From Typhlomys cinereus (taxonomy: Eukaryota; Chordata; Mammalia; Rodentia; Platacanthomyidae): a stretch of DNA of 64,000 nucleotides. Positions 1-12,300 of the stretch are shown in pieces. Made by a program: the position numbers and the translations under genes. Each line of letters begins with the position of its first letter. The first letter of the stretch is position 1. Location of the stretch: the NCBI GenBank assembly GCA_023101885.1, contig JALPQD010000641.1:186001-250000 (forward strand), written 5' to 3'. The notes below the pieces were generated by a model. It had not been told where the DNA came from. It did not search any database and saw nothing but the letters and a program-made list of their open reading frames with translations.

Positions 1-330
1 GAGATCGTCTAATTGCTGGGGAATGCCCGGCTCATGCTTGGTGGGACCAGTCCCTGAGTGAGCGGATGCTATGGAGAGAGCTAGATAAGGAAGTTGGCAT
101 TCTTTGGGATATTTGGCTAGACATGCTGGTCTGCAAGTGAGGACTGTCTCTCTCTCAGCTGTCATGTGGTTTATAGTGTGGTCACTTCCCTCAGCCCCTG
201 GTGCTGATGTGGACGCTTCTGCCAAACTGGACTAAGACTGTAAATGGACACCACTAAGGCAAAATGAAAACCTGTTCCCATAAACTATTGGGTGGTGAAT
301 TTGTCAGCAACATGCAGTTACTGCAACACA
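1..330 (+). repeat. Family A interspersed repeat, copy 1 (5' truncated by window)
   Basis: Shares ordered blocks with the copies at 8337, 14960 and 36765: a 'gagat.gtc.a.t' block, 'ggccagacatgctggtctggcaa', 'gccaa(a/g)ctgg' and a 3' end 'tgcaacA'. It looks like a MaLR-type LTR or other non-coding rodent repeat; the class is not settled. Confidence 0.55.
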
Positions 331-585
331 GGAGCTGGGCCTCTGCTGCCACCCAGTGTCCCTCTGCAGTCATGATCTGCAGGGACAGGAGGCCACAGAC
401 TGAGCATAAATGGAGTCATGCTGCTAGAGAACTGGCCAGCAACATCCTTGGGATTCAAAGGAGGAACACAGAATGCTGTGCTCTTGACCTGCGCAGCTCT
501 CAGCTCGAGTTCTTTCTGAAGCCCAGAAAAAATGAGCAGAAAGCCTGAGCGCCGGCCCCCTGTCTTGGCTTTCTGCCCACAGGCA

Positions 586-804
586 CTTCTGCATGCACGG
601 CTGGAGGTGGCTCAGGGGTGAACACCTTTGCCTTGCAAGCAAAAGGACACTCAGATCCCATGTAAAAATGCTGCCAAAGGTGGAGCCAAACACCAGAGTG
701 TTTGTAGGGAGTAGTAGGGAGGTAGAGCAATCCAGGATGATTCCCAAAGACACCCTTGGATCTCCACAAGCACATACAATGAATGCCCTCTGGTACACAC
801 ACAC
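586..804 (+). repeat. tRNA-derived SINE (250 bp family)
   Basis: Head 'ctggaggtggctcaggggtgaacacc', then 'gcaagcaaaaggac.ctcagatcccatgtaaaaatgc', then 'ggtagagcaatccaggatgattcc'. Same block order as the copies at 30056 and 41968. Its tail runs straight into the GGAA tract. Confidence 0.7.
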
Positions 805-1442
805 AAAAGAAGGAAGGAAGGAAGGAAGGAAGGAAGGAAGGAAGGAAGGAAGGAAGGAAGGAAGGAAGGAAGGAGGAAGGAGAGGAAGGTAAGGAAGGAA
901 GGAAGGAAGGAAGGAAGGAAGGAAGGAAGGAAGGGAAGGGAAGGAAGGGAAGGAAGGAAGGGAAAGAAGAAGGAAGGAAGGAAGAGAAGGAAGGGAAGGA
1001 AGGAAGGGAAAGAAAGAAAGAAGGAAGGGAAAGAAAGAAGGAAGGGAAAGAAAGAAGGAAGGAAGGGAAGGAAGGAAGGAAGGAAGGGAAGGAAGGGAAA
1101 GAAGGAAGGATGGAAGGAGGAAAGGAGGAAGGAACGGAGGAGGAAGGAAGAGGAAGATGAAGAGGAAGGATGGAAGGAGGAAGGAAGGATAGAAGGAAGG
1201 AGGAAGGAAGGAAGGAAGGAAGGAAGGAGGAAGGAAGAGGGAAGGGACGGAGTGAAGAAGAAGGAATGAGGGAGGAGGAGGGGGGAAGGAGGGAGGAAGG
1301 CGGAAGGCGGAAGGAGGGAAGGAAGGAGTGAAGGAAGAAGGGAAGGAAGGATGAAGAAGGAAGGAAGAAGGAAGAGAAGGAAGGAAGGAAGGAAGGAAGG
1401 AAGGAAGGAAGAAAGGAAGGGAAGGAAGGAAAGGAAGGAAGG
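805..1442 (+). repeat. Polypurine (GGAA)n/(GGAAG)n microsatellite
   Basis: About 640 bp of almost pure purine on the + strand: perfect GGAA at first, then irregular GGAAGGGAA, GAAA and GGAGGAA variants. It follows directly on the SINE tail. Long antisense open frames (Phe/Leu/Pro/Ser only) are a by-product. Confidence 0.95.
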
Positions 1443-1454
1443 TATTGTTTGAAA

Positions 1455-1630
1455 GAAGAACCAAAATGATAAACCTCCATTTCCTTTTTTCTTTCATGTT
1501 CTTACATGGAATACAGTATTTTATTTTACATGAATATAGTGAATTTGTGACATTTTTGCACCATAATCCCCAATCCCATTCCCTCTCTTCTTCCCATTAT
1601 AACCTATTATGGACTGGATCTTTCCACATC
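1455..1630 (-). repeat. Interspersed repeat 3' end (L1 3'UTR-like), antisense copy
   Basis: The reverse complement matches 2600-2745 over about 150 bp, including the block 'gggattggggattatggtgc' and 'aaaaatgtca.aaattca.tat'. G-rich stretch then A-rich end, as in L1 3' ends. The bases to about 1830 on the same side may belong to it. Confidence 0.6.
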
Positions 1631-1830
1631 AATTAGATAAGCTCCCATAGGGTTGCACATGAACCAAGAGAACAGATCACATTACAAAGAGTTTGGCCCA
1701 CCCATCCTTCTAGACACAGTCTGAATGCATTGTTGACCCATCTGTGATCATTTTAGCTCCAATGTTGTGTTTTCCAACAAGTAATTCTCTAAACACTGAA
1801 TTAAAGGCTTCTTTCAGATGAGTCCAGCTA

Positions 1831-2260
1831 AGCTCCAGGTTGATGTTTATTTGCTGCTCTTTCCCCTGTCACTACCTTCCGTGGAATAGGGCAACATTTA
1901 GGAAGGTATGAAATATATAGCAAGTATGAAATGTTGGTCCTTCTAGAGATTGTCATTTGCATAAACATTAAACAGCCAAAACTGCCATGTATATAAAAGT
2001 ACACAGCACCTTCAACAGGATCTTGACTATGGTAAAGGCTCATTAAATTATTATTAAATTGCTTGCTTCAGTGCCCAGCAAATGTCCCTACATTCTGTCC
2101 ATAAACTATGTGATTACATCAGACATAGAGAAAAAAATTGATTTCTACTTTAAAAAAGCAAAATATGTGAACTTTTATTCTATGATTGTCTTGTGTTCTG
2201 TCTGGAATCAAATTTAGTTTAGAAATAGGGGTTTGCTGAACCCTCACAAGAGTATACAAG
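1831..2260. other. Intergenic sequence, nothing recognised
   Basis: A/T-rich sequence with only short open frames and no motif or repeat I can name with confidence. Confidence 0.5.
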
Positions 2261-2264
2261 CCAG

Positions 2265-2585
2265 ATAGAACCCTAGGGTCCATAGAAACATATAGCCAGA
2301 AGGTGAGAGGGGGTGGGAGGGATTGATGAAAAGAAGGGAAGAGAGGGGAGGGAAGAGGGATGGAAGGAAGCAGGGATGAGTACTCAAAAGTAGAAAAATA
2401 AAATAAAATAAAATAAAAATGGAGATTTGTAGGCCGCACACCCCCCTGAAAGACTGATAAGCACTGATGGCGATGCGGAGGAAATGGGAAATCTGTGACT
2501 CATGCTCCAGCAAGAACTCAGGGACATGCTATCAAAGGCAAACCAGATGAAACTCAGTGGGACATACATGCAAAAAAAAAAAAAC
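2265..2585 (+). repeat. L1 3'UTR-like G-rich segment with poly(A) tail
   Basis: A G-rich tract (gggaagagaggggagggaag) and an (AATAA)-like stretch are followed by about 130 bp ending in a pure A run at 2572-2584, the usual end of a retroposed 3' UTR. Confidence 0.45.
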
Positions 2586-2589
2586 TTAA

Positions 2590-2750
2590 AAATAAGAGGG
2601 AGTGAGAGAAGAGGAGGGGGAATGGGATTGGGGATTATGGTGCAAAAATGTCATAAATTCATTATATTCATGTAAGGAATACTAGAAGAACTTTTAGAAC
2701 ATGGAAGGAAAAAAGAAATGGAGGCTTATTGTATGATTTTCTTTTTCTCT
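2590..2750 (+). repeat. Interspersed repeat 3' end (L1 3'UTR-like), sense copy
   Basis: Inverted partner of 1455-1630; same family, G-rich part followed by 'aatggaggctta'. Confidence 0.6.
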
Positions 2751-2876
2751 AGGCAAACAGTCATCATCTTTGACTGGAAACATCAAAACCAAACCTGCTG
2801 ACTGTTAATGTTCCCGCAGAGATAGACAGGGTAGGGAGGGTTATTGGACCCTCACCTGGGATTCTGGTCTCAACTG

Positions 2877-3230
2877 GTGTCATGGTTTGAAATATGTTCC
2901 CCACAGTCTCATGTGTTTGGGAAGATCATGGCACCTCTGAGAGGTGGAGCTTTGCTGCAGGAAGGCAGTCACAGGGAGTGGGCCTTGAGGTGGATTAGTC
3001 CCATCCTACCTCCTGAAGAAGTCTGCTCTTGTAGCAGGAGTTTTGCAGCTCTCAGCCTCCAAGATGTTTGCAGTGACTTAGCTTTGGCCAGCCAGCCACG
3101 CTGCATCCTCCATGAAAAGACTGTCTCTCCTTTAGAACTGTAAACTGTAAGCTGAATACATCTTTCTTTCTCCCTTAAATTGCTTGACTTTGGTGTTCTC
3201 TCACAGCAACAGATAACAGTAACTAGTACA
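2877..3230 (+). repeat. LTR-like rodent repeat (family C), sense copy
   Basis: Begins 'tgtcatggtttgaaatatg' and ends 'agtaactagtaca', with TG...CA limits and a block 'gaggtggagctttgctgcagg'. The same family lies antisense at 16035, 18905, 33205, 34025, 45340 and 57115. It resembles MaLR/URR-type rodent repeats; the precise subfamily is unknown. Confidence 0.55.
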
Positions 3231-4975
3231 CCTGGACCACCTCCCAATCATTAGTGTGTGATTCTACCCTAAATGCACATGCTTTTGGGGACCTTGAGAT
3301 CTGGAACGAGGCTAGAATATGAATTATGAAGAGGTTAATTGAAGAAGGATTATATCTCTACAGCTATGGGGAAACCATCATCCTTACTGGGAAGAGACTT
3401 TGCACTGTTACCTATAAGTAACCCTCACTCCTGTTCTTGTTGGTAACTCCAATAAATTCATTGGTTCATCAAGTTGGACTTGGGCATAATTGTTATTTAG
3501 GTCTGTAAATAAATTCCTTCATGGAGTGGACAGATGGTTGTGTGGCATCTCTATAAGAAAGTGTCATATAAGAGAACTGCATATCATAAAGGGACCATGT
3601 ACATGAATTTTGGTTGAATGAGTGGTCTGGTACTAAGGAGACTGCTTTAGAATTTAGAAATAGTGAATGAACATGAGAGAATATGAGACAGTGGCAATAA
3701 GAGCAGATGAAATCTGTGAAGTTGTTAAAGATCCCTGGTCACCATTTTAGTAGGATAAAAACCTGAGAATGAAACAATCATGCTGTTTTTATTAATAGTG
3801 AAATTCAAAGCACTCAAACTTTGATCCTAATTAAAACTTAATTCCATAATATCATATTTTGTTATAACCTTTCTCCAAGCAAATTAGCATTGGCAGCTTC
3901 TAACTTTGTTTTTGTGATAGAGTTCACAGTTTACCAAAATATCCAGCAAAACATTCAAGCTCATGTTCATGTACAAGTTTGAACTCAGGGCAAACGGAGA
4001 AAAAAAGGCCTAAGATAGGAATCCTGCTCTCCTGACCTGTAGAAAGCTTGGCTGGCTAAGTCACTGTCACAGTCTGCTGGCTACTGTCAACTTCCTACAG
4101 CTAAGGGACAGGGATGACCTGGAAGGGTGAGACATGGGCCCCACATGTGTCTAGAGGTGCACTTCACTCGTTGTAAAAGTCCTACTCCATGCGTTGCCCA
4201 GTTAAGGTACCTTCTTCATGGACTAACTAATTGGAGGCATTTTTTTTTCTAAAAGATAATGATTAGAAAAGACAGACTAAAGTAAGAAACTTCCAGTTTA
4301 ATTTAAATACAAAGGGGCTGGTAACCTGAGTTATATCCCCATGATGAAAGGAGGGGACCCACTTCTGAAAATTGTCCTCTGACTTCCACACCTCCCCCCG
4401 TTGTGCCTTGGCACACAGGGTTGCCCCCATGAATAAATAAAAAATATTTTTTCAAAACTAAATGTAAAACCATACCTTTATAAACATTTACATAGAAAAA
4501 TGTGCACATATCAGTACCCAGGATCGCCAGGGGTTGTCTCTGGGTGGCGGGAAAATTACAGAATGGTAGAAACCATCCACCAAAACAATGCTGGATACCA
4601 GTTTCCATCAGAGCACTTGAGTCATCTGTTAATTGTTGAACCAGTGACCGCAGCTGTGGGTTGACATTCAACTGCAGCTAAATGACAAGAACAGGGAGCA
4701 CAGGCAGAGAAGGAAAGAAAGGGGTTGCTCCCACAGGGAGTAGAGAGGAGAAACCCAAGAATGCCAGTTAGGGAAGCATCAAGCTGCATCCATGCTGGAC
4801 ACTTCCGCCAGGAACCTAGACCCTGTGCATTTATTTACACCTCTAGCAGAGCTGCGATCCCATGTCATTTCAGAGTTCCCTTTCCCTCTGTTTACAGTGA
4901 CATCTGCTTTGTTTCACTGATCTCTCTTCAGACGCCAGCCTAGCGGTGTTGAAGTGGCTGTAAGTCTGAATCACC
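3231..4975. other. Intergenic sequence, no gene recognised
   Basis: Mostly unique-looking A/T-rich DNA with a few short open frames. A minus-strand SINE fragment ('ggaggggacccacttctgaaaattgtcctctgacttcc') lies near 4340-4450. Nothing supports a gene. Confidence 0.5.
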
Positions 4976-5035
4976 GCCATGAAAGCAATCTCAGCGGAAA
5001 TAAATAAGCTCTTTAAAGGACCCAAGTACCAAAAG
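4976..5035 (+). repeat. 60 bp direct repeat, unit 1
   Basis: Identical at 59 of 60 bases to 5670-5729. The only difference is gccatgaAagc versus gccatgaCagc. Confidence 0.9.
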
Positions 5036-5189
5036 CGGGGTCTCTGCCAAGCAGGTGGTCAAAAAGAGAAGATGGCCATCTAGTGGCCTGTCCTGGCACT
5101 GCTGAAAAGAAAAGACTGGGAGATGCAAATGGTTCAGGGGAGGTTAGTTTATCAGTGAAAGGAATAAAGTGACCGAAAATAAGGTGCAT

Positions 5190-5310
5190 GTGGGGGCGCC
5201 CACCTGTAATTCCAACACCTGGAGGCAAGAGGAACATAAGTTCAAGACCCAGACAATCCTTAGCTACACAGGAGCCTGAGCTACACGCACCCCTGTCTCA
5301 CACATATTTG
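5190..5310 (+). repeat. B1-like SINE (degenerate)
   Basis: 'ggcgcccacctgtaattccaacacctggaggcaagaggaacataagttcaagac' is a mutated 7SL-derived SINE with A/B-box-like blocks, ending in a 'ctgtctcacac' block. Confidence 0.6.
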
Positions 5311-5520
5311 TGTGTGTGTGTGTAAACTATACATAGTATAGTTTATATATATATGTATAGTGTATTATCATATTAGCATATTATATTTAAATAATATATT
5401 CACATATATGCACATACAGATATATATGCAATATGTTATACATATACTTACATAAACACACCAATACACACACACACACACACACACGCACACACACACG
5501 CACACATACACACACAGTTT
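5311..5520. repeat. TG/TA/CA low-complexity tract
   Basis: (TG)n, then about 120 bp of TA-rich sequence, then (CA)n. It is the expanded tail of the preceding SINE. Confidence 0.85.
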
Positions 5521-5669
5521 TCCTCTTTAATAAAGGCCAAGGTCTTCCTGGAGGCTGCTACACAGAAGCTATGTTATCTTCCTTCCGTTGTGTCTAAACC
5601 TTTCTCCTGGCTTCCAACGCTGAGATTTTTTTCCCCGTGTGATTGCTCCCATTTTCGATTGTTCCCATT

Positions 5670-5729
5670 GCCATGACAGCAATCTCAGCGGAAATAAATA
5701 AGCTCTTTAAAGGACCCAAGTACCAAAAG
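5670..5729 (+). repeat. 60 bp direct repeat, unit 2
   Basis: Second unit of the pair, 694 bp downstream of the first. The DNA between holds a B1-like SINE and TA/CA-rich low-complexity sequence. Confidence 0.9.
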
Positions 5730-5944
5730 TGCTTAATTCACATGTGGCTGAATGACGTCACTACAAGTTTTATATCCAAGTATGTGTCTACACCTTACCT
5801 ATGTCCTATGACCTGGCAAAGCAGGTTTCTAGAAATGGTTGTTCATATGATGGGATTGTCTGAGGCTAAAATCAAGTGAAAACAGGAATTCATGTGTCTA
5901 AACACAGTAATGTGAAGACATATGGAATGTCAAGCAAAAGATTA

Positions 5945-6085
5945 ACTGCTGGGCCTGGTAGTACAGGCCAACAATTCACGCTATTTAGGTGGCTAAGGGA
6001 GGACAATCCCACTGGAGAATAGCCTGGGCTTACAGAGTAGGTTCAAGGCTGACCTAGGCAACATAGTGTAACATTGTCTCAAGTT
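5945..6085 (+). repeat. B1-like SINE
   Basis: 'gctgggcctggtagtacaggcc' followed by 'ggctaagggagga', 'aggctgacctaggcaacatag' and a 'ttgtctcaa' end: a 7SL-derived SINE layout. Confidence 0.65.
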
Positions 6086-6107
6086 CTTTAAATTTAATTT
6101 TAAAATT

Positions 6108-6235
6108 TTCTGGGAATGAAGCCTAGTGGAAGAATTCATGCTTAGCACTCCTAAGGACACAGATTCAAACCCCACTACTGAAAAAGAGAGAGAAGAAGGA
6201 AGAAAGGGAGAGAGAGAAATTTTAAAATAATATAT
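6108..6235 (+). repeat. ID-like tRNA SINE
   Basis: 'gggaatgaagcctagtggaagaattc' head and a B-box-like 'acagattcaaaccccactac', ending in an (AG)n tail. Confidence 0.5.
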
Positions 6236-6339
6236 TTTTTGTATTTGTGTGTATGTGCGTGTGTGTACATGTTGGAATGTACATGGGTGCTTATGGGGAA
6301 GTGTGGAAGTACAGTGTGGCACATATGTGTACATACAGG

Positions 6340-6605
6340 TAGAGACCTGAACTTGACATAAGTTCTCTTCTTTGATTGTTCTCTACTTTTTCCATTAAGG
6401 CAAGGCCTCTCAATTGAACCCAGAGCTTGCTGGTCAGCTAGGCTAGCAAGGCAGCCTACTCTGAGGATCCTGTCTTTGCCTCTTGGGTGCTAGGATTTTG
6501 GTATCTATGAATGCCTGGCTTTTAGTGAGTCCTGGGGATCCGCTGCTTGCTGTAGTGGGACAGGTGCCTTATCCACTGATTCATCCCCCAAGCCCCAGGT
6601 AATAA
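6340..6605 (-). repeat. tRNA-derived SINE, antisense
   Basis: A 'cttgggtgctaggattttggtatc' body and a 3' edge 'ttatccactgattcatcccccaagcccc', the complement of a SINE head. Confidence 0.5.
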
Positions 6606-7480
6606 TAAAATATCCATAGTTTAAAACATAAATAATATGGGCAGCAAAAAATACACTACAAAGCTCATTTCTTGGCAGAATTTGTGTTGTATCTTAGGTC
6701 ACCCTGGCTTCCATTGCATTCTGTGTGATGTTTACAACTTCCAGAGAAGAGAAATGGTACTTGGTTGTAAGCTTGTGTTTCTTCCCATCCCTTTAATAAG
6801 CTCTTTACTGCAGTTAGTTCATGGAGGATGCAATGTTTGGAAGGAAAGATCTGGAGAGTTCTGATTAAGTTTCTTTATTTTTGCCCCAAGAAAATCCAAA
6901 GTCCAGAGACATTACATGAATCAGGCAGTGGTAGAGGATGGTGCTGACCTCCAGGACCTTTGTTTACTGAGGTTCACTGCATCATCAACTTCCAACTATA
7001 TAGTTCATGTCCATGTCCTTGTGTGACATTATTTTGTTGATTCTCAATTGACGCAAACATCTGCCAAAAACCCGAGAAAGAACAGCTTACTTGTGGAACA
7101 ACAGAGGCAACAGATGCTGTTTATGAAACAACCTTTTCTTATTTTTAGGAGGCTAAATGGAATTTATGGTACATACAAAGGCTACTTTCTCTTATTAAAG
7201 ATTTCATTAAGTGACATCCCATTGTAGATTCTGCCAGTGGTTGCCTATCTGCTGTACATTTCTTTTATGAACTGTTGTTCACCACCAATAACATACATAC
7301 ATACATATATATGTATATATATATTCATTATTGAACTATGGAAAATATCTTCAGCAAAGACATAAAATAGCCTATCGTATTCAGTATTCATGACAAATAA
7401 AATAGTATCATTCCAAACATATGAAATCAAGTAACATGGTATTGAGATCAAGGAAGACCTACCATTTATATTTTAAACAG
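6606..7480. other. Intergenic sequence, nothing recognised
   Basis: A/T-rich sequence with a short (CATA)n/(TATG)n run near 7290-7325. No credible coding signal. Confidence 0.5.
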
Positions 7481-7484
7481 TAGT

Positions 7485-7685
7485 TTATTTAAGAGAGAGA
7501 GAGGCAAAGAGAAAGAAGTATGAGAAAAGGCACTGCATGCATACCATGATATATTATGTGGAAATCAAAGGACATCTTCAAAATCTGTTCTTTCCTTCTG
7601 CCATGTGGGCTCTGGGGGGTCAAACTCAAGTCACCAGGTTCATGTACAAATACCTTTATTAACTGAACTATCTTGCCAACCTCCT
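7485..7685 (-). repeat. tRNA-derived SINE, antisense
   Basis: (AG)n tail side at 7490-7515, body, then 'gaactatcttgccaacctc' as the complement of the SINE head. Confidence 0.55.
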
Positions 7686-8089
7686 ACCATTCACATATCT
7701 CTGGAATTATTTTTTAATATTTATTTATGTATTAGAGAGAGAGAGAATATGTAGCATTCATGCTATGGTCATAGGTGGAGGTCAGAGGCCACTTCTTTCA
7801 TTTCACCATGTGTTCAATAGTTTAGATCCACTCAGCCCAGAGAACTGTGTGTCTGTCTCCATTCGCCAAAGCCTTGCCCACCTTGTAGAGGGGAGCACTG
7901 GATTTGAGATTGCAGCACTGGAATACAACACCTCTACACACAGCAAGCACAGTGATTGATTTGTTTGGTACAGGAAGACGCTTAAGAAAAATACCTTTTG
8001 GGAACACAGGAAAGGGTTCAGGGAAATGCCACTGGGTCCTTGTAAGTCATCAGAGAGGAGGGCCCAGAGGAGAGTCAGGCATGCACAAG

Positions 8090-8270
8090 AAAGGACTCTG
8101 GGAATTGGGGCGGGAGGCATGGGGGGGGAGAGGATGAGGAGGGAGGGGTGAGGGGAGGGGGAGCAGGGGGTTGGGGGGGAGGAGGAGGGAGGGAGGGAAC
8201 TGGTGTACCTATTAAGTTTGTATGAGCTGAAATAATAATAAAAAATGTATTATAAAAAAAAGAAAAATAC
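8090..8270 (+). repeat. L1 3'UTR-like G-rich segment
   Basis: Long G runs (about 8098-8196) are followed by 'gtgtacctattaagtttgtatgagctg' and an A-rich end. The same end, antisense, is at 20500-20560. Confidence 0.6.
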
Positions 8271-8336
8271 CTTTTGAAAACATTATAGAAGTACAAAAAT
8301 AAATTTTGTTGTTAGAATCCAGCAGAGTATTGCTGT

Positions 8337-8755
8337 TACCATTAGATAACTTGATAGTTGAAGGTTTCGATTCTGGGAACATTTGCAGAGAATTAGTAGC
8401 TGAGTTAATGACAGAATGAACCTACAGGAGATTGTCAAGTTGATGATGAAGGCCCAACTCATAGTGGATGGAACTAGTATCTGGGCAGGTGAATAAGATG
8501 GAGTGACTGGATAAGAAAGTTGACAACCTTCTGTACACTTGGCCAGACATGCTGGTCTGGCAAAAGAGGATTATGCCTCTCTCAGGCTTTATGCGGATAT
8601 GGTGTAGCCAGTTTGCTCAGCCTTATTGTTTGTGTAGGGTCTCCTGCCAAGCTGGAAACTATAACTAAACTGTGGTAAGAGAGAATAAAACCCCTTGTTC
8701 CCTTAAACTGTTTTGTCATGGTTTTATCAGAAATAGTGCAGACTAATTGCAACAA
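8337..8755 (+). repeat. Family A interspersed repeat, copy 2
   Basis: Fullest 5' part: 'ataacttgatagttgaaggtttcgattctggg' through 'ggccagacatgctggtctgg' to 'gagaataaaaccccttgttccc' and 'gactaattgcaac'. Confidence 0.6.
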
Positions 8756-9300
8756 TTGGTTGTTTCATGTTTTATCTTAGAAGCAGTAGAATAATTCAAT
8801 CAATTTCTTTGAGTATCAAACACATGTCTAAAATAAAACTTTAAAGTATGTATAGTAAATAATTCATCCTGATCAAATAGAAAGTTTCCCTTTTCTCTAA
8901 AACCTCAGAATGCCCTACTCAACATGAATGTCTTGAGTCACATGGACAGTCTAATGGTGTGATGTCAGATTGGGGCCTTGGTGAGGTAAGCATGATGTTG
9001 CCTGAATTTAGGAATGCCAGGGTTGAGTTCTGGGTGATGGTTCTCTGCCAAATCCATTTGTAATCACAATCCTGAATGCAATGAGATGAAGAAGCATGGC
9101 TTTGGAGACAAGAGCATCACCTTTATAGATAGATTTGAAGAGGAAAGCAGCTGCCACTCACACCTGTGTTTTCTGTCATAGAAGGACACAATGCTATTCC
9201 CTCAAGACACTATCTTAGAAGAGACCAAGTTTCGACAGACACTGAATGTGCCAAAGACTGGACTGTGAGCTTCCCCAGCTGAAAAATTGAGAAATAGGAT
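8756..9300. other. Intergenic sequence, nothing recognised
   Basis: Unique-looking sequence without a supported gene. Confidence 0.45.
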
Positions 9301-9379
9301 TGAAGAGATAGTGCAGGAATTAATACTCTGCCTTGAAAGCAGTAAGTCCAGAGTTTGATCCCACGCCTCACTTAAAAAC

Positions 9380-12300
9380 ACCAGGGCAGGTTTCTGCCCT
9401 GGACCCTGACCCAGGTGGACTCCCTGCTCCTCAGGTAAGGCCCCTAGACCACGCCCCAGCCCCAGGTCACCTGTGTGCCCCACTAGTAGCCAACCTGAAT
9501 TTCTGGCACCCCAGGTCCCAGGTGATCTGTGCACCCCACTGGCCATTCTGCCTTTCTGCCCCAGAACCGGACCAGGGCATACTCCCTGCTCCTCAGAATT
9601 CAACAGAGTCCAAAGAAAACACAAGTAAAGCTCTAGGGAACAAACACCATTCATCTGAGGTTCTCAAAAATCATCCCATCACATGGGAGAGAATCTACAC
9701 ATCCAGCTCTAAGATAAACCCTTTATACCATCTTGTTCCTCTCAATTATTAGTCATTGTAGGTTAACATTTCCATATAGCCAACCAAAACCCCATACAAC
9801 TTCAGGGACCATACCATTTCATTCTCACATATCACCAAGGAAGCAAACCTAAAAAGTGCACTACCATACTACTAATCTTCATTGCCTCTCTACTAAACCT
9901 GACTTAATTGATGTACTAACAGTCCAATAACCTCATCTAGGAAATAATACCAACACCAGACAAGCTTATCCAATTTCTAGGCAAATACTAGCAATAACTG
10001 CTCAAATGTAGTAATATTGTCTAATTCAGTTCAATCAAAAACACACAGAAACAAAAAGAAGGTCATAAGAGGTAAAACAAAAATGCCCAGGTCACAGCAC
10101 AAATCCATGAGAAACAAAAACCAAGACAACAAATCTCCTACCAAAAGAATGAACCCCATAATGATAGAATCCAACCAGAACAAACTCACAGGAAATAGCC
10201 AAGAAAGCCATACCCAAGATAATGATTTTCAAAGCCTGATCTTTACTATGATCAAAACAATGAAAGAGGAAATCCAGGAGGAATTAAATACATCAGCCAT
10301 TTTGAATAGGAACACAACAGGCACTTAGAGGAGATGAGAAAAGTAGTTGAAGAAACAAAAATAGGCATAGAGCAGTTAAAACAATCTCAAGCAGAGTTTA
10401 AACTTGAACTAAAAGATAAGCTATCTTCAACCCAGAACTCAACAGTCTTATCAGCAGAACTAATGAAACAGAAAATAGAATATCAAATCTTGAAGACAAA
10501 GTGGAAGAACTAATCAGTTCAATGGAAGAAGTTGTTAAGCCAAAGAAATACTTGAGAGGAATATTCAAGAGTTATGAGACACTTTGAAGAAGCCTAACAT
10601 GCGCATTCATGGAATACTGGAACAAGAATCCCAAAATACCACACCCAAGGAATTTTTTCAAATTATCATAAAGGAAAACTTTAAACATCTAAAGAAAGAG
10701 AGGCCCATCCAAATACAAGAGGCATTCCACACCCCAAACAGCTATGACCAAAATAGAAACTCACCACTGCAAATAATAGTCAAAAACACTACACATACAA
10801 GACAAAGAGAATGTGCTGAGAGCTTTGAGAGAAAAAAAAACAAATCACGTTTAAAGTAAACCTATTAAAATAATAAATGATTTTTCAATGGAAACAAGAA
10901 GAGCTTGGAGAGACATACTTAAAGTATTGAATGAGCACAGATGTCAACCCAGGCTGATATACCCAGCAAAAAAAAAAAAAATCAGTCATGATTGAGGGCA
11001 AAAGAAAAATTTTCCACCATAAAGACTACCAAATCAGGCCTTCAAAAAATGCTAGAAAAGATACTCAAGCATATACAGGACAGAAGGGAATTATAATACC
11101 ACCAAAACATACAAGCTAAATAATACACTTATGAAAGCCACTAAACAAAAAATTTCAGGAATTAAAAGTAATTTCTCCATTATAATACTAAATATCAATG
11201 GAATTAACTCACCAATAAAAAGACACAAGTTACAAACATGGATTAGAAATCACAACCCATCTATCTGCTGCCTTCAGGAAACACACCTCACCACAAAAGA
11301 CAGGCACATTCTAAAAGTAAAAGGTTGATCCAAAATTCTTCAGGTTAATGGACCAGGAAACAAGCAGGGGTAGCAATTATGCTATCTGACAAAGTGGACT
11401 TCAAACCAAAAGAAATCATAAGAGATACAGAAGGATACTACATATTAGTCATGGGTACAATTCACCAGGAAGACCTCACAATACTGAACATATACACACC
11501 TAATATGGGTTCCTTCAGGTTCATTAAGCAAATGCTACAATGTCTAAAACAAGAAATCAATCCCAAAACAATAATACCCAAGGATTTCAATACTGCACTC
11601 TCAACGTGAGATAGATCAACAGGCCAAAAACTTAACAAAGACATATTGGAACTTAATCAAACCCTTACTGAAATGGACCTTACAGATCTTCATTGAACTT
11701 TCCATCCAAGCACCAAGGAGCAGCCCATGAAACTTTCTCCAAAACTGACCACATATTGGGCCACAAAATGAATCTCCAAATACATAAGAAAGTTGAAATT
11801 ATAGCTTGTACCCTATCAGACCACCATGGTCTAAAGCTTGACATCTGCAACACAAAATAAACTAACTCTTGGAAACTAAACACTGTGATGCTGAATGCAA
11901 ACTGGATTCAGGAAGAAATCAAGAAGGAAATTCAAGATTTCCTAGAGTGAATGATAATGAAAATCCAATATATCAAAATCTCTGCGACGAAATGAAAGCC
12001 ATCTAAAAGGTAAGTTTATAGCTCTTAATCCCTATATCAAAAAATAGAAACATCCCAAGTAAATAATGCAGATTAAAGCTTTAGAGAACCAAGAGCAATC
12101 CAACCCCAAAAGCAGTGGAAGAGAGATTAGCAAAATCAAGGGAGAAATAATCCAAAATTGAAATAAGGGAAATGATACAAAGAATAAACCAGTTGAAAAG
12201 CTGGTTCTTTGAAAAAAATCAATAACCAAAATCAAGAGAGAGAAAACTCAAATTAACAAAGTTAGAAATGAAAATGGAGTTGTCACAACTGATACCAAAG

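Noticed and set aside
424..1497. Long minus-strand open frames (326 and 357 codons, Pro/Phe/Leu/Ser-rich)
   Set aside because: Direct consequence of the GGAA tract; composition has no protein character and both frames read the same microsatellite.
5643..5879. 78-codon frame containing the 60 bp duplicated block
   Set aside because: No recognisable protein, no splice context; only the duplicated block is of interest.
9202..9752. 150- and 139-codon frames on opposite strands
   Set aside because: They lie in the C-rich 5' part of the L1 and contain no conserved domain.
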